A stretch of DNA of 64,000 nucleotides from Saprospirales bacterium GYS_P2D (lineage in GTDB: Bacteria > Bacteroidota > Bacteroidia > Chitinophagales > Saprospiraceae), in the NCBI GenBank assembly GCA_009833045.1, contig WUUP01000002.1, positions 248,001-312,000 on the forward strand. The letters run 5' to 3'. Each line of letters opens with the position of its first letter. The stretch's first letter is position 1. Position numbers and translations under genes: made by a program. Shown piece after piece: positions 35,354 through 44,847 of this stretch. The notes under the pieces were generated by a model. That model was not told where the DNA came from. It saw only the letters and a program-made list of their open reading frames with translations, and searched no databases.

Positions 35354-36325
35354 TCAAACTAATACGATCTCAGACTTCTGAGCTGTCTTATCTACGATCT
35401 TGAGCCGCCCCTCATGGATGAGCAGGTCTATGTAGGCTAAAGTCATATTGAAGGCTGGAAGATGAAATCTGCCTTTGTATAATTGCTGAAATAATTCAAA
35501 TAAATCAGTCACTCCAGATGTGATTAAGGCATAGCACTCTTCTTTTCTCTTATGAATGCGATGCACCTGCTGATCTATCTTTTTGATCGGATCATCAAAG
35601 GTCTCATAGTGACCCGGATAGACCATCGACATCGGGATCTCTCTGAACTTAGCATATGACTCCAGCATGGTCAGTATACTGAGCTCTCGCTCTCCATCTG
35701 CCTCAGGATCTGCTTCTATCACTGGTGTGGGAGTGATTTTGAGCAGCATATCTGCAGATATCATCTGCTGTGTCACTGGCTGATAAAAACAGCTCTGTGT
35801 GATACTATGGCCTGGTGCATAAAGTACATCCCATTTTATTCCATTAATAGTTAGTGCATCGCCATCTGCAGCAAACTGAACTAATCGATCCTCAGAGATC
35901 GGACTCCACTGCTTCATGATCTCACTGGACATACTCTCAAACATGCCTGTAATCATAGGAGCCAACTGATCAGGGAGTAGACTACTTACCGACTTTCGTA
36001 GAAGATCAGTGCGTTGCTGCCACATCTGCCGTACATCTACCGCCCATGGATACACCATATCAGACACCCATACAGGACAATCAGCAGCTCGGGACACACG
36101 ATCAGCCATACCAATATGATCTACATGAGCATGAGTGATGATCAGTCTGTCTATATCTCCTATGGTCAGTCCATATTCGGACAAACCAGCTAGGAGTGCT
36201 TCCCACGATTTTTCTGAGTTTTCACCAGAATCTATGAGTACATTTTCGTCTCCTTTAATCAGGTACGAGTTGACCGTCTCCATACCATAGATGGTGGGCA
36301 ACTCAAGTCGATGTATATCTATCAA
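35354..36325 (-). CDS. MBL-fold metallo-hydrolase
   Basis: A 323-residue metallo-beta-lactamase-fold protein. The zinc motif 'THAHVDHIGMADR' (HxHxDH), the later His in 'YAPGHSITQSC', and 'SADMLL' and 'VYPGHYETFDDP' all fit the glyoxalase II-like/RNase Z-like superfamily. A C-terminal helical extension (residues 230-323) resembles that of hydrolases of the LACTB2 type. The only start after the upstream stop is a TTG two bases beyond it, so it is likely coupled to the membrane-protein gene upstream. Confidence 0.85.
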   Translation of the reverse strand: MIDIHRLELPTIYGMETVNSYLIKGDENVLIDSGENSEKSWEALLAGLSEYGLTIGDIDRLIITHAHVDHIGMADRVSRAADCPVWVSDMVYPWAVDVRQMWQQRTDLLRKSVSSLLPDQLAPMITGMFESMSSEIMKQWSPISEDRLVQFAADGDALTINGIKWDVLYAPGHSITQSCFYQPVTQQMISADMLLKITPTPVIEADPEADGERELSILTMLESYAKFREIPMSMVYPGHYETFDDPIKKIDQQVHRIHKRKEECYALITSGVTDLFELFQQLYKGRFHLPAFNMTLAYIDLLIHEGRLKIVDKTAQKSEIVLV

Positions 36326-36327
36326 AA

Positions 36328-37182
36328 TTATTCAGCGTTGTGAGCCTGCACAAAGGCAGAATAAACTGCTATACGGAGGCCAAGTTTAGTCAATACAAAT
36401 AACTGCTGTAACACAATGAAAGCGATGATAAGAAATTCGCTACGGATACCAATATTGAGTTCAAAGAAGAAATTGACAAAGTAAACTGATGCGATCAATA
36501 AGGCAAATAAGAGCATTAATAATAGGTAGCTACCGAATCGTGAAAAACTCAATATAAAACCTCCCCTTAACGCATTCCAAAACGACCTCCCCTTCATGTA
36601 ATAGATACGAGTATTGATAGAGACTAAGAATAGTATCGAGAGTCCGAAAAAATAGAGTATTGCTAATCCACCTAATAACCAGATGATGGCCGGCTCATTG
36701 GCCCAATGCTCCACCATATAGAATAATCGAGTGAAATATGGTAGCCAGATCAATCCACTCCAAATAATAGCTTCACACATAAAGATAAGAGCGTAAAAGA
36801 AGAAAGGACGAAAATACTTAGCTCCTCCCTGCCAAAATCCAGTCCATGACTGAGCATCAGCAGCGACTACATGAAGCAGACCAGCATGTATAAACACACT
36901 AAATATCAAATAGCTAATCAAATACCAACGTAACTGACCGAGCAATGGCGAAATAGAACCTCCATGCACCTTGATCAGATCCTGAAACACCGTAAAGTCA
37001 AAACCTATCGCTATCCTATCTAAGGCAAGAGAATCTCCAATAGAAGCCTCTAAAACTTGGTATACCTGTAGCCCTACGGTCATCGCTATGGCAAGCTGTA
37101 TCACATATAGTATCCCTATCAGTCTCATACGTGACAGACTAAGGCGGATACCGTAGCTGATATGAGATAGTACCTTTGTCAC
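36328..37182 (-). CDS. Polytopic membrane protein of unknown function
   Basis: About 284 residues with five or six hydrophobic segments (around 'LIGILYVIQLAIAMTVG', 'WYLISYLIFSVFIHAGLLHVVA', 'FRPFFFYALIFMCEAIIWSGLIWL', 'IIWLLGGLAILYFFGLSILFLVSIN', 'YLLLMLLFALLIASVYFVNFF', 'FLIIAFIVLQQLFVLT'). No family is recognised. A GTG at 37182 overlaps the stop of the M1 peptidase gene as GTGA, so this start is preferred; a TTG at 37221 would add 13 residues. The run of peptidase, membrane protein and MBL gene is one operon. Confidence 0.7.
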   Translation of the reverse strand: MTKVLSHISYGIRLSLSRMRLIGILYVIQLAIAMTVGLQVYQVLEASIGDSLALDRIAIGFDFTVFQDLIKVHGGSISPLLGQLRWYLISYLIFSVFIHAGLLHVVAADAQSWTGFWQGGAKYFRPFFFYALIFMCEAIIWSGLIWLPYFTRLFYMVEHWANEPAIIWLLGGLAILYFFGLSILFLVSINTRIYYMKGRSFWNALRGGFILSFSRFGSYLLLMLLFALLIASVYFVNFFFELNIGIRSEFLIIAFIVLQQLFVLTKLGLRIAVYSAFVQAHNAE

Positions 37183-39116
37183 ATCAAGAAGCTTAAGGCG
37201 TTCATGATATTTTGTACCCAATAGGTGGTGCGTGATGCATATTTTAAGAGACCACTTTGCTCAGGATCGAGAGTGATACTATTATTGTTGAGATCAATAT
37301 CCAAGAATATTCGCTGATCAGGATCGACATAAGCAGAAACTACAGGCGACTCTCGCTCAAAGGTGAAGTCTCTGATCGCCTCATCTCCTCTCCAGTCTAA
37401 TCGCTCCACTGTACCATCTGCAAATGTAAACTCGACTGGCACTGGTATGAAAAAATCCTGTAGCTGCTCTACCCTCACGACCGATCGAACCATGTCTGGC
37501 TGCTCTGGTATATCCAGATGATGTATCGATGTCACCGATAGATCACACACCGCTGTATCGTCAAGAGCCGTCAGACAGAAAGCTTTCATCGACTCTGCCT
37601 CGAGTGTATCATAATGCTCATCAATATAGCTAAACAAATACCCCAAAAAGTCATCTCTCCGTGGATGGGTAAACTGGTAACTATCAAAGTATCCACTCAT
37701 CATCTCATAAAACCGATCTCGATCCATCCAATTTTTAAGCGACTGAAAGAAAGTCGCTGTCTTAGCATATACGATTCCTTTGTAGTCGCCAGGGAAGAGC
37801 CAGCTTTTTTGTGTGATATGACTACTACGTTTATTGCGCAGACCAGTGTACTCTATCCTACTCTGTGCACTATTGCTGACCTCATATCCCATGAAGTCGA
37901 TCAGTGACGCCTCCTCATAGTAAGCCTCCATGATCTCATCCTCAAAGAAGGTCACAAACCCCTCATCGAGCCATGGCGCTTCTTTTTCATTCGTAGCTAC
38001 AATAGCCATGAAGTACTGATGTGCAAACTCATGAGCCACTAAAGATTCTAATGATTTCACCCCTTTCGGGAAACCATAAAAAGAACCTCCCGTGATAAAA
38101 GTCGGATACTCCATGAATCCAGATCGCATCCCCAATGCTGGAGGATCCATCAGCGTGATCTTAGGATATGGATAGGGCCCAAGATGTTCCTCCATGAATT
38201 TTAAACTGTTTTTGACAGCACCCATCAGACGAGGTACCAGCTCAGCGTGATGCCCCGGTGAGAGCATCTCTATTTCGATTCCTTTGTAGTTGTCTTCATA
38301 GACCTCAAAGTCAGGATAAGCACACCATGCAAAATCTATCACATCAGCAGCGATAAAATGATGCCGTCTGTTTTCGCCAGCTATGTCCTCGGTAGTGCGA
38401 CAGCCCGATCCCCCGATGACAAATCGGCTAGGAGCCTCTATCGTCACATCATATACTCCGAACTCCCCATAAAACTCCATGCGCTGAAGAAACTGATGAC
38501 AATTCCAGTCCCAATGACCTTCCTCATCCTGTTCATACACTCCCAGTTTAGGGTACCAATGCACGAAGAAGTTGAAATCATTAGCAGCATAGCCAGCTCG
38601 AGCAATGGTCTTTGGCAGCTTAGACTCAAAAGAAGTCAACAATACAAGTGTATCTCCAGCCTGGAGAGGCCTATTGAGCTCTACTCTGATCACAGATTGA
38701 TCATCTTCATTGTCGTCAAGATCCTGTACATAGTAGCGCTTCAGCTCTTGATCAGTAGCATCAGATTTAACGGAAGTCAGCTCCACAAATCCCCACTCCT
38801 CATCACTTCGACCACTAAGATCTTGACCCATTACATTGCGAGCAGAGTACCGTAAATAGCTTGACTTAGTATTCTTAAAAGCATTGAGATACATGTACAT
38901 ATCAACATGCTCGATGATGCTATCAGAGGGATTAATAAAGGTAATCTGCTGAGTACCTCTGACACCTCTAAGCGCTGGATCAAAGGTGAGATCCATAACA
39001 TAATTAGCCAATCGAGGGCTTCTGACCGTCTCTATCTGAGGATCACATACTGCCTGACCTGATAGCTGCAGAGCCATCAAAATCACACATAGGTATAGAA
39101 ATTTAGAACGTGTCAC
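37179..39116 (-). CDS. M1-family metallopeptidase (aminopeptidase N-like)
   Basis: A 645-residue zinc peptidase. A signal peptide (FLYLCVILMALQLSGQAVC) precedes the N-terminal saddle domain. The catalytic domain holds 'SLVAHEFAHQYFM' (HExxH, about residue 360) and the third ligand Glu eighteen residues later in 'APWLDEGFVTFFE'. An exopeptidase 'GMEN/GAME' motif is not obvious; 'GMRSGFMEYP' stands in its place, so substrate choice may differ. It is exported and trims peptides in the periplasm or outside. The start codon is GTG. Its stop overlaps the next gene's start. Confidence 0.92.
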   Translation of the reverse strand: MTRSKFLYLCVILMALQLSGQAVCDPQIETVRSPRLANYVMDLTFDPALRGVRGTQQITFINPSDSIIEHVDMYMYLNAFKNTKSSYLRYSARNVMGQDLSGRSDEEWGFVELTSVKSDATDQELKRYYVQDLDDNEDDQSVIRVELNRPLQAGDTLVLLTSFESKLPKTIARAGYAANDFNFFVHWYPKLGVYEQDEEGHWDWNCHQFLQRMEFYGEFGVYDVTIEAPSRFVIGGSGCRTTEDIAGENRRHHFIAADVIDFAWCAYPDFEVYEDNYKGIEIEMLSPGHHAELVPRLMGAVKNSLKFMEEHLGPYPYPKITLMDPPALGMRSGFMEYPTFITGGSFYGFPKGVKSLESLVAHEFAHQYFMAIVATNEKEAPWLDEGFVTFFEDEIMEAYYEEASLIDFMGYEVSNSAQSRIEYTGLRNKRSSHITQKSWLFPGDYKGIVYAKTATFFQSLKNWMDRDRFYEMMSGYFDSYQFTHPRRDDFLGYLFSYIDEHYDTLEAESMKAFCLTALDDTAVCDLSVTSIHHLDIPEQPDMVRSVVRVEQLQDFFIPVPVEFTFADGTVERLDWRGDEAIRDFTFERESPVVSAYVDPDQRIFLDIDLNNNSITLDPEQSGLLKYASRTTYWVQNIMNALSFLM

Positions 39117-39153
39117 TCTCGACTAAAATTGGTCAATTGCTAAGTTGATAAAC

Positions 39154-39738
39154 TCAGCTCACATATCGCTCATCCAGCATAAAGTTTTCTGGGTGTTTGC
39201 CTATTATATCCTTGTAAAAATCCATGACGACAGGCAGATCCGCATCAATATCTCCAGTCGGATATAAGACCAGAGCTCCTACTCCAGCTCTCTTTTTCTC
39301 GTAGTCTAAGTAGCCAAAAGTAATAGGCACACCTGCCTGCGTAGCTACATGATAAAATCCGAGCTTCCATCGATTACGAAGCTTTCGGGTGCCTTCAGGA
39401 GCAATAACCAGCGCTATGCGATCCATCTTAGTGAAGAATGCGGCCATCTGATCTACTTGACTGGGACGTTTTTTACCTGGCACTTTAGGGCTTCTATTGA
39501 TACCCAGTCCACCCAGAGGCTTGACAAATAAGCCAAACGGGAATTTGGTCCAATCATCCTTGATAGCGACTTTCATCGGTATCTCGAGATACCAAAAGGC
39601 TAATATCACGTAGAAAAAATCCCAATTAGTCGTATGAGGGGCTGCCAACATGACACTACGCTGAGCTTCAGGAGGAAAAACTGGGTCAACTTTCCAACCC
39701 AAAATGAACAAAAATAGCTTTGCAATCCACTTTTTCAT
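39154..39738 (-). CDS. 1-acyl-sn-glycerol-3-phosphate acyltransferase-like protein
   Basis: A 194-residue acyltransferase of the PlsC type. 'LAAPHTTNWDFFYVILAFWYL' contains the catalytic HxxxxD (His-Thr-Thr-Asn-Trp-Asp) and 'IAPEGTRKLRNRWKLGFYHVA' the EGTR motif for glycerol-phosphate binding. 'WTKFPFGLFVKPLGGLGINRSPK' is a further block. The short length fits a single-domain lysophosphatidic acid acyltransferase-like enzyme working at the inner membrane. A TAGCTTTG -7 box lies only 9 bp upstream of the start, so the transcript may be leaderless. Confidence 0.88.
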   Translation of the reverse strand: MKKWIAKLFLFILGWKVDPVFPPEAQRSVMLAAPHTTNWDFFYVILAFWYLEIPMKVAIKDDWTKFPFGLFVKPLGGLGINRSPKVPGKKRPSQVDQMAAFFTKMDRIALVIAPEGTRKLRNRWKLGFYHVATQAGVPITFGYLDYEKKRAGVGALVLYPTGDIDADLPVVMDFYKDIIGKHPENFMLDERYVS

Positions 39739-39746
39739 AAGTGGCG

Positions 39747-39754
39747 CAAAGCTA
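39747..39754 (-). promoter_or_regulatory. Bacteroidota-type -7 box for the PlsC-like gene
   Basis: The minus strand reads TAGCTTTG, matching TAnnTTTG, ending 9 bp before the ATG. Confidence 0.35.
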
Positions 39755-39827
39755 ATGATATCTAATGATCGTGGTAATGATATTCTGACTAATTGACGAT
39801 TGAGTGACTTTTACACCTCCTTTATAT

Positions 39828-40484
39828 CTAATCTATGTTCATCTCGGGTATATCGCCTTCTATGACAAGACGACCTTCTGTGGCTGCTTTAATCTCATCT
39901 ACAGAGACACCTGGGGCTCTCTCAATTAGTCTGAATCCTACAGGAGTCACCTCAAGTACCGCCATATTAGTCACGATCTTCTTGACACATCCTACGCCTG
40001 TAAGTGGCAGCGTACACTGACGCAACAGCTTTGATTCTCCTCTCTTATTAGTGTGAGCCATAGCTACAATGATATTTTCTGCAGAGGCTACGAGATCCAT
40101 GGCACCGCCCATCCCTTTGACCATACGACCAGGGATTTTCCAGTTGGCGATATCTCCATTGTCAGCGACCTCCATCGCTCCCAGGACAGTGAGCTGCACA
40201 TGACGTCCTCGGATCATAGCAAAACTCGTGGCACTATCAAAAATACTACCTCCAGGTAGCATAGTGACCGTTTGCTTACCCGCATTGATGAGATCTGCAT
40301 CCTCCTCGCCATCATAGGGGAATGGCCCCATACCGAGCAGCCCGTTTTCGGATTGAAACTCTACATTGATGCCCTCAGGAATATAATTAGCTACGAGAGT
40401 TGGGATACCGATTCCGAGATTGACATACCATCCATCCTCGAGCTCCTGTGCTATACGCTTTGCGATTCCATTTCTATCTAACAT
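39828..40484 (-). CDS. scoB: 3-oxoacid CoA-transferase, subunit B
   Basis: A 218-residue subunit starting [38 protein letters not shown]. The active-site Glu is in '[11 protein letters not shown]' (SENG motif) and '[34 protein letters not shown]' and '[18 protein letters not shown]' complete the pattern. With ScoA it moves CoA from succinyl-CoA to 3-oxoacids such as acetoacetate. Twenty-five bases separate it from scoA. The longer frame to 40625 has no family sequence and is rejected. Confidence 0.94.
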   Translation of the reverse strand: MLDRNGIAKRIAQELEDGWYVNLGIGIPTLVANYIPEGINVEFQSENGLLGMGPFPYDGEEDADLINAGKQTVTMLPGGSIFDSATSFAMIRGRHVQLTVLGAMEVADNGDIANWKIPGRMVKGMGGAMDLVASAENIIVAMAHTNKRGESKLLRQCTLPLTGVGCVKKIVTNMAVLEVTPVGFRLIERAPGVSVDEIKAATEGRLVIEGDIPEMNID

Positions 40485-40509
40485 GTTGTACTTCTCTTTG
40501 ATGAATGAT

Positions 40510-41211
40510 TTAATTGGAATTAGCTCTGGTGGTACGCTGCTCGATACGCTTTTCGTATCGCTTCCCTTGGAATATGCGCTGTACGAATACACCAGGCGTA
40601 TGGATAAAATTAGGATCGAGCTCACCAGGCTCTACGATCTCCTCGACCTCTGCGATAGTGATACGTCCTGCCATAGCCATGACGGGATTGAAGTTGCGAG
40701 CAGTGCCTTTATAGATGAGATTGCCGTAGCGATCACCTTTCCAGGCCTTCACTATAGCATAGTCTGCCGTCAGTGCAGATTCGAGGATATGGGGCTTGCC
40801 GCCAAAATACCTAACTTCTTTGCCATCTCCGACCTCAGTGCCATAGCCCGCTGGAGTGAAAAATGCAGGAATCCCTGCTCCTCCAGCCCTACAGCGCTCA
40901 GCCAGTGAGCCTTGAGGGATCAGATCTACCTCCAGCTCTCCACTAAGCATCTGTCTTTCAAATTCATCATTTTCTCCAACATAGCTGGAGATCATTTTGC
41001 GGATCTGCCGCTTCTGGAGCAAGAGACCGAGTCCAAAGTCATCGACTCCTGCATTATTGGAGATACAGGTGAGATCAGTGACACCCGCCTCGACTAAGGC
41101 TGCGATACAGTTTTCGGGTATGCCGCAGAGGCCGAAACCTCCGAGCATCAATGTCATGCCATCAGAGATACCTTGGATGGCCTCGTTAGCATTGTTTACA
41201 AGTTTATTCAT
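40510..41211 (-). CDS. scoA: 3-oxoacid CoA-transferase, subunit A
   Basis: A 233-residue subunit with '[41 protein letters not shown]' and the '[31 protein letters not shown]' block. '[31 protein letters not shown]' and '[16 protein letters not shown]' follow. It forms the heteromeric transferase with ScoB; together with the two acyl-CoA dehydrogenases in the window it fits fatty-acid or ketone-body metabolism. Confidence 0.94.
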   Translation of the reverse strand: MNKLVNNANEAIQGISDGMTLMLGGFGLCGIPENCIAALVEAGVTDLTCISNNAGVDDFGLGLLLQKRQIRKMISSYVGENDEFERQMLSGELEVDLIPQGSLAERCRAGGAGIPAFFTPAGYGTEVGDGKEVRYFGGKPHILESALTADYAIVKAWKGDRYGNLIYKGTARNFNPVMAMAGRITIAEVEEIVEPGELDPNFIHTPGVFVQRIFQGKRYEKRIEQRTTRANSN

Positions 41212-41318
41212 ACAAGTATTTTATGATGATCTAAAGGTACAAAGACGTTTAAGAAGATACCACTCAGGATAGTTCATTGGCACAACTATTGCCATATCAC
41301 ATTAAACAAAATTGTAAT

Positions 41319-41885
41319 ATGAAAATCTTCTGCTCAATACTGCTTTGCTTATTTGCGATAAGCATCACTGCACAACAATCTAATCAAAACTGGTACCCGC
41401 TCATAGAAGGTAGCCTTCACTACGGAGGTGATGAATTAGCGACTATATCATTCACTAATGGGGAGGAACAGACCATGAGAGCTGGTCAGGGAGGAGCTTT
41501 GGCCGTGGGGTTTGAATTCAGAAACCCCTCAGATCGTCGTCTCCGAGGGCGAGGAGGCGTGGGTATCAAGTATAACACTACAGCGGCCGAAAATGTCAAC
41601 ATCCGTTTCACGAGGTTCCCACTATTCGTTACTTCTCAATATCAAACAGATATGGGCTTTCGTTTCGGAGCCGGCATATCCTATCACATAGCCCCTAAGT
41701 TTAAAGGAGATAGCGTGCTACCGGACGTAGATCTCAATAGTGGATTAGGACGCCGGATCGAGATAGGCTATAAATGGGTAGCAGTAGTCGCAGAATTTAT
41801 CAAATACAATATCGATGGCGCTTTTGAGGATATAGATGGATTTAGCATCGGGATAGCAGGTTCTTATGCTTTCGGTGGCGAGTAG
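41319..41885 (+). CDS. Outer-membrane beta-barrel protein, unknown function
   Basis: A 188-residue protein with a signal peptide (MKIFCSILLCLFAISITAQ) from ATG 41319; the frame extends 14 codons upstream. The mature part is a run of amphipathic strands ('GQGGALAVGFEFRN', 'RGRGGVGIKYNTT', 'FTRFPLFVTSQYQTDMGFRFGAGISYHI', 'RRIEIGYKWVAVVAEFIKYNI', 'GFSIGIAGSYAFGG'). No family recognised. It is transcribed alone and ends at a strong terminator. Confidence 0.72.
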   Translation: MKIFCSILLCLFAISITAQQSNQNWYPLIEGSLHYGGDELATISFTNGEEQTMRAGQGGALAVGFEFRNPSDRRLRGRGGVGIKYNTTAAENVNIRFTRFPLFVTSQYQTDMGFRFGAGISYHIAPKFKGDSVLPDVDLNSGLGRRIEIGYKWVAVVAEFIKYNIDGAFEDIDGFSIGIAGSYAFGGE

Positions 41886-41910
41886 AGCTATCCATGAGAT
41901 AGAATTGAGA

Positions 41911-41943
41911 AGAGCCAAGGAATCCTGCCTTGGCTCTTTTTTT
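41911..41943 (+). terminator. Intrinsic terminator after the barrel gene
   Basis: AGAGCCAAGG pairs perfectly with CCTTGGCTCT around a 7-base loop, then runs into T7. Confidence 0.9.
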
Positions 41944-42050
41944 ATGTCTCTGGTAGAGCTCACACTGGAACTCATCTATAAATTTTGCAATTAATCATAG
42001 CGAACAATACATTGAATACATACATCATAATCAATAAAACACCCCTCATA

Positions 42051-42908
42051 ATGGAAAAATTTGATCAGCTCATCGATAAATGCAAACGGACCTTCTCTGA
42101 AAAGATGGATCGCTCCGACTATGATGAAGCCCTCCTCACTGCTATCGCTCAATCACTCGGCCCATCAATCTACACTAATGATGGCTCAAAAGTAGCCTGC
42201 TCTAAAGACGAAGAAAAAGAATATATCAAAGAAAACTTCCTCAAAGGAACACTGGGACTCTCAGAAGAAGACAAGCTGGATGAAGCTATCGAATCTGCCT
42301 GCCAGGCCATGGGCAGCTCCAATCGTATGAAGTATCGTCCTGTGTTTTACTATCTGCTCGTCGAGCACTATGCTAAGGAAGCACACTTCCTCAAAGTCGA
42401 AGCAGAAAAAACAAAAGACTACGAAGAAGCCATAGAAGATGCTCTCCATGATGAAGATGAACAAAGAGAATCAAAAACCACTACAGGCCAAACTCCGCAT
42501 GACATCATACAGACCTATGCACTATATGCCGCCGGTGCTGGATTCATCCCGATACCACTGATAGATCTGGCCAGTATCAGCTCCGTACAGTATAAAATGA
42601 TCAAACGTCTATCCGCTGAATACAAGATACCATTTGACAAAAAACGAGCAGAGTCAGCGATTGCCGCCATTCTTGGAGGGACGAGCTCCTTTGAGCTCGG
42701 GTGGATCACACGCTTTATGTTTAAACGAGTACCGATCATCGGTCCTATCATCGGTGGTACTGCGGTTTCCACTTTCGCCTATGCCTCGACTAAGGTGATA
42801 GGTAATATATTCAACGATCACTTTAAGACCGGTGGCGATATGTCTCTCGAGGATATCACCATGATCAAAATGAAAGAGACCTTTCGGATGAATATGAAGG
42901 TGAACTGA
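42051..42908 (+). CDS. DUF697-domain protein
   Basis: A 285-residue protein starting MEKFDQLIDKCKRTFSEKMDRSD at ATG 42051. The first 150 residues are charged helices without a known domain. Residues 155-280 have the DUF697 pattern: 'YALYAAGAGFIPIPLIDLASISSVQYKMIKRLSAEYKI', 'SAIAAILGGTSSFELGWITRFMFKRVPIIGPIIGGTAVSTFAYASTKVIGNIF'. This Gly/Pro-rich membrane-associated domain is often found near GTPases, but none is adjacent. Function unknown. Confidence 0.75.
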   Translation: MEKFDQLIDKCKRTFSEKMDRSDYDEALLTAIAQSLGPSIYTNDGSKVACSKDEEKEYIKENFLKGTLGLSEEDKLDEAIESACQAMGSSNRMKYRPVFYYLLVEHYAKEAHFLKVEAEKTKDYEEAIEDALHDEDEQRESKTTTGQTPHDIIQTYALYAAGAGFIPIPLIDLASISSVQYKMIKRLSAEYKIPFDKKRAESAIAAILGGTSSFELGWITRFMFKRVPIIGPIIGGTAVSTFAYASTKVIGNIFNDHFKTGGDMSLEDITMIKMKETFRMNMKVN

Positions 42909-43335
42909 GTAGCGAGTGGTGGGTAGCGAGTATCGAGCACAATATTAGTCCTCCATTTTAAGGGAGGTGCCCGAAGGCGGAGGGTTGGATCAGAGTATGA
43001 AGTGCCATTGACCCTCTTTCGGCTTTTGAACTCATCCTCCTGTTGACATAAGTATTGAGAGTCGAGTAGCGAGTATCGAGCTCAATATTAGACCTCCATT
43101 TTAATTGAGATGCCCGAAGGGCGTAGGGTTGGATCAGAGTATGAAGTGCCATTGACACTCTTTCGGCTATTGAACTCATCCTCTTGTCGACATGAGTATT
43201 GAGAGTCGAGCAGCGAGTATCGAGCTCAATATTAGACCTCCATTTTAATTGAGATGCCCGAAGGGCGTAGGGTCGGATCAGAGTATGAAGTGCCATTGAC
43301 ACTCTTTCGGCTATTGAACTCATCCTCCTGTCCTT
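42909..43335. repeat. 143-144 bp tandem repeat, three copies
   Basis: Three near-identical units begin at about 42923, 43066 and 43210. Each holds a run like GTAGCGAGTATCGAG, then 'CTCAATATTAG', a CCTCCATTTTAA segment, a GCCCGAAGG hairpin, GGATCAGAGTATGAAGTGCC and ends at 'CTCATCCTC'. The units differ by a few bases and one by a single-base indel. The minus strand is open through all three as a 48-residue repeat, but this is a consequence of the 144-bp period. A related copy in the opposite orientation lies at 56832-56958. Confidence 0.85.
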
Positions 43336-43430
43336 CTCTTAAAAAAGAAGGATGTTACTCTACGATTTCATCTGAGATAACTATTGGAATCAGCTCACGC
43401 TTCCCCTTCGGTGTCAAAATATCACTCTTA

Positions 43431-43545
43431 TCGTCGAGATGACAACAATGAGGCACAACACAGTATTTTGTTCGGCGTAGAATCCCTACGTTGTAGTGTC
43501 AATCAAAATCTGTTTTGCGTATATCTCTCCTATAGTCGAGATGAC
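43431..43545. repeat. REP-like intergenic element (copy 1, inverted relative to 58.5 kb)
   Basis: This segment contains two GTCGAGATGACA-type words and the CTACGTTGTAG / GGCGTAG stretches. Its reverse complement matches 58554-58660 piece by piece (shared words include CTACGCCGAAC, GTGTTGT, TTCATTGTTGTCATCTCGACGA). The core 'TGTCATCTCGAC...GGAGAGAT' folds as a small hairpin. Similar short hairpin words are common in Bacteroidota intergenic DNA and resemble REP elements moved by Y1 transposases; that origin is inference. The rest of the 280-bp gap up to the dehydrogenase gene shows nothing else. Confidence 0.65.
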
Positions 43546-43615
43546 AGCTAAATACAATAAAAAAAGCCCTCTCCAAACAATTGAAAAAGGCCTATATAAA
43601 TGCTTTGATAAATTG

Positions 43616-44779
43616 CTAATCTATTGGAAGATATAGATCTCCATTGATGACATTACGTGAGATGACGAGTCGCTGTATCTCACTGGTGCCTTCATAGATC
43701 TGAGTGATCTTAGCGTCTCTCATGAGTCTCTCGACGTGATACTCTTTGACATATCCATAGCCGCCATGTACTTGCACTGCTTCGACAGTCGTCTTCATTG
43801 CTACCTCGGAGGCATATACCTTAGCCATGGCTGCGGCTTGAGAGTACGGTTTGCCTTGATCCTTGAGCCAAGCAGATCGATAGACCATCATTTTAGCGGC
43901 CTCTATCTCTGTAGCCATATCTGCGAGCTTGAAAGCTACGGCTTGGTGACGATTGATAGGCTTACCAAAAGCTGCTCGCTCATGTGAGTAGGCAGTAGCC
44001 AATTCATAAGCTCCTCCTGCGATACCAAGTGCTTGTGCTGCGATACCAATACGACCACCATCGAGCGTCCACATCGCATATTTAAATCCAAAACCATCTG
44101 GACCTATTCGATTTTCTTTAGGCACCTTGACATCAGCAAACATCACAGATGACGTGTCTGATGAGCGTATACCCAACTTATCTTCTTTGATACCTGTACT
44201 GACTCCTTCCCAATCTGCCTCTACTATAAAAGCATTGATACCTTTATGACCTTTCTCAATATCAGTCTGAGCGATCACTACATAGATACCTGCTTTCTTA
44301 CCGTTAGTGATCCAGTTCTTGGTACCATTGAGTAAGTAGTAGTCTCCTTTATCCTCTGCAGTCGTACGCTGTGAGGTGGCATCACTACCCGCCTCAGGCT
44401 CTGATAGACAGAACGCTCCGATCTTAGCTCCAGTAGCTAAATCTGGCAAGTATTTTTGCTTGTTTTCTTCGCTGGCATATTTCTCAATACCTGCACAGAC
44501 TAATGAGTTATTCACTGACATGATCACGGAGCAAGATGCGTCTACTTTAGAGATCTCCTCCATAGCTAATGTATACGATATCGTGTCCATTCCAGAGCCA
44601 CCATACTTAGTATCGACCATCATACCCATGAATCCCAGTTCAGACATTTTTTGGACGCCCTCTGTAGGGTAAGACATGTCGGTATCACGCTGTATCACGC
44701 CAGGCTTTAGATCATTCTGAGCGAACTCTCGAGCCGCCTGCTGTATCATCAATTGTTCTTCGGAAAGTGAAAAGTCCAT
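43616..44779 (-). CDS. Acyl-CoA dehydrogenase, short-chain type
   Basis: A 387-residue flavoenzyme with the full family pattern: 'FCLSEPEAGSDATSQRTTA' (substrate/FAD loop), 'YLLNGTKNWITNGKKAGIYVVIAQT' and 'AALAIQVHGGYGY'-type text seen here as 'AVQVHGGYGYVKEYHVERLMRDAKITQIYEGTSEIQRLVIS'. The catalytic Glu is in 'IYEGT'. It resembles butyryl-CoA dehydrogenases. The ATG at 44779 is chosen over a TTG two codons upstream. It performs the first step of beta-oxidation and is distinct from the ACAD10/11-like protein at 4899. Confidence 0.94.
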   Translation of the reverse strand: MDFSLSEEQLMIQQAAREFAQNDLKPGVIQRDTDMSYPTEGVQKMSELGFMGMMVDTKYGGSGMDTISYTLAMEEISKVDASCSVIMSVNNSLVCAGIEKYASEENKQKYLPDLATGAKIGAFCLSEPEAGSDATSQRTTAEDKGDYYLLNGTKNWITNGKKAGIYVVIAQTDIEKGHKGINAFIVEADWEGVSTGIKEDKLGIRSSDTSSVMFADVKVPKENRIGPDGFGFKYAMWTLDGGRIGIAAQALGIAGGAYELATAYSHERAAFGKPINRHQAVAFKLADMATEIEAAKMMVYRSAWLKDQGKPYSQAAAMAKVYASEVAMKTTVEAVQVHGGYGYVKEYHVERLMRDAKITQIYEGTSEIQRLVISRNVINGDLYLPID

Positions 44780-44847
44780 GCTCAAGCCATTTATTTAACC
44801 CAAAGTTAAATTTTTCACTCCTCCGATTCCACTAATTTATTGGCTCG

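Noticed and set aside
40485-40625. N-terminal extension of ScoB
   Set aside because: The extra 47 residues overlap scoA and have no family similarity; ATG 40484 gives the usual start.
42958-43323. 121-residue minus-strand frame with 48-residue repeats
   Set aside because: It coincides exactly with the 143-144 bp tandem DNA repeat, lacks gene-like composition, and the same repeat gives an unrelated frame in the other orientation at 56.8 kb.
42909-43335. CRISPR array
   Set aside because: The units are 143-144 bp direct repeats without unique spacers, and no cas gene is nearby.
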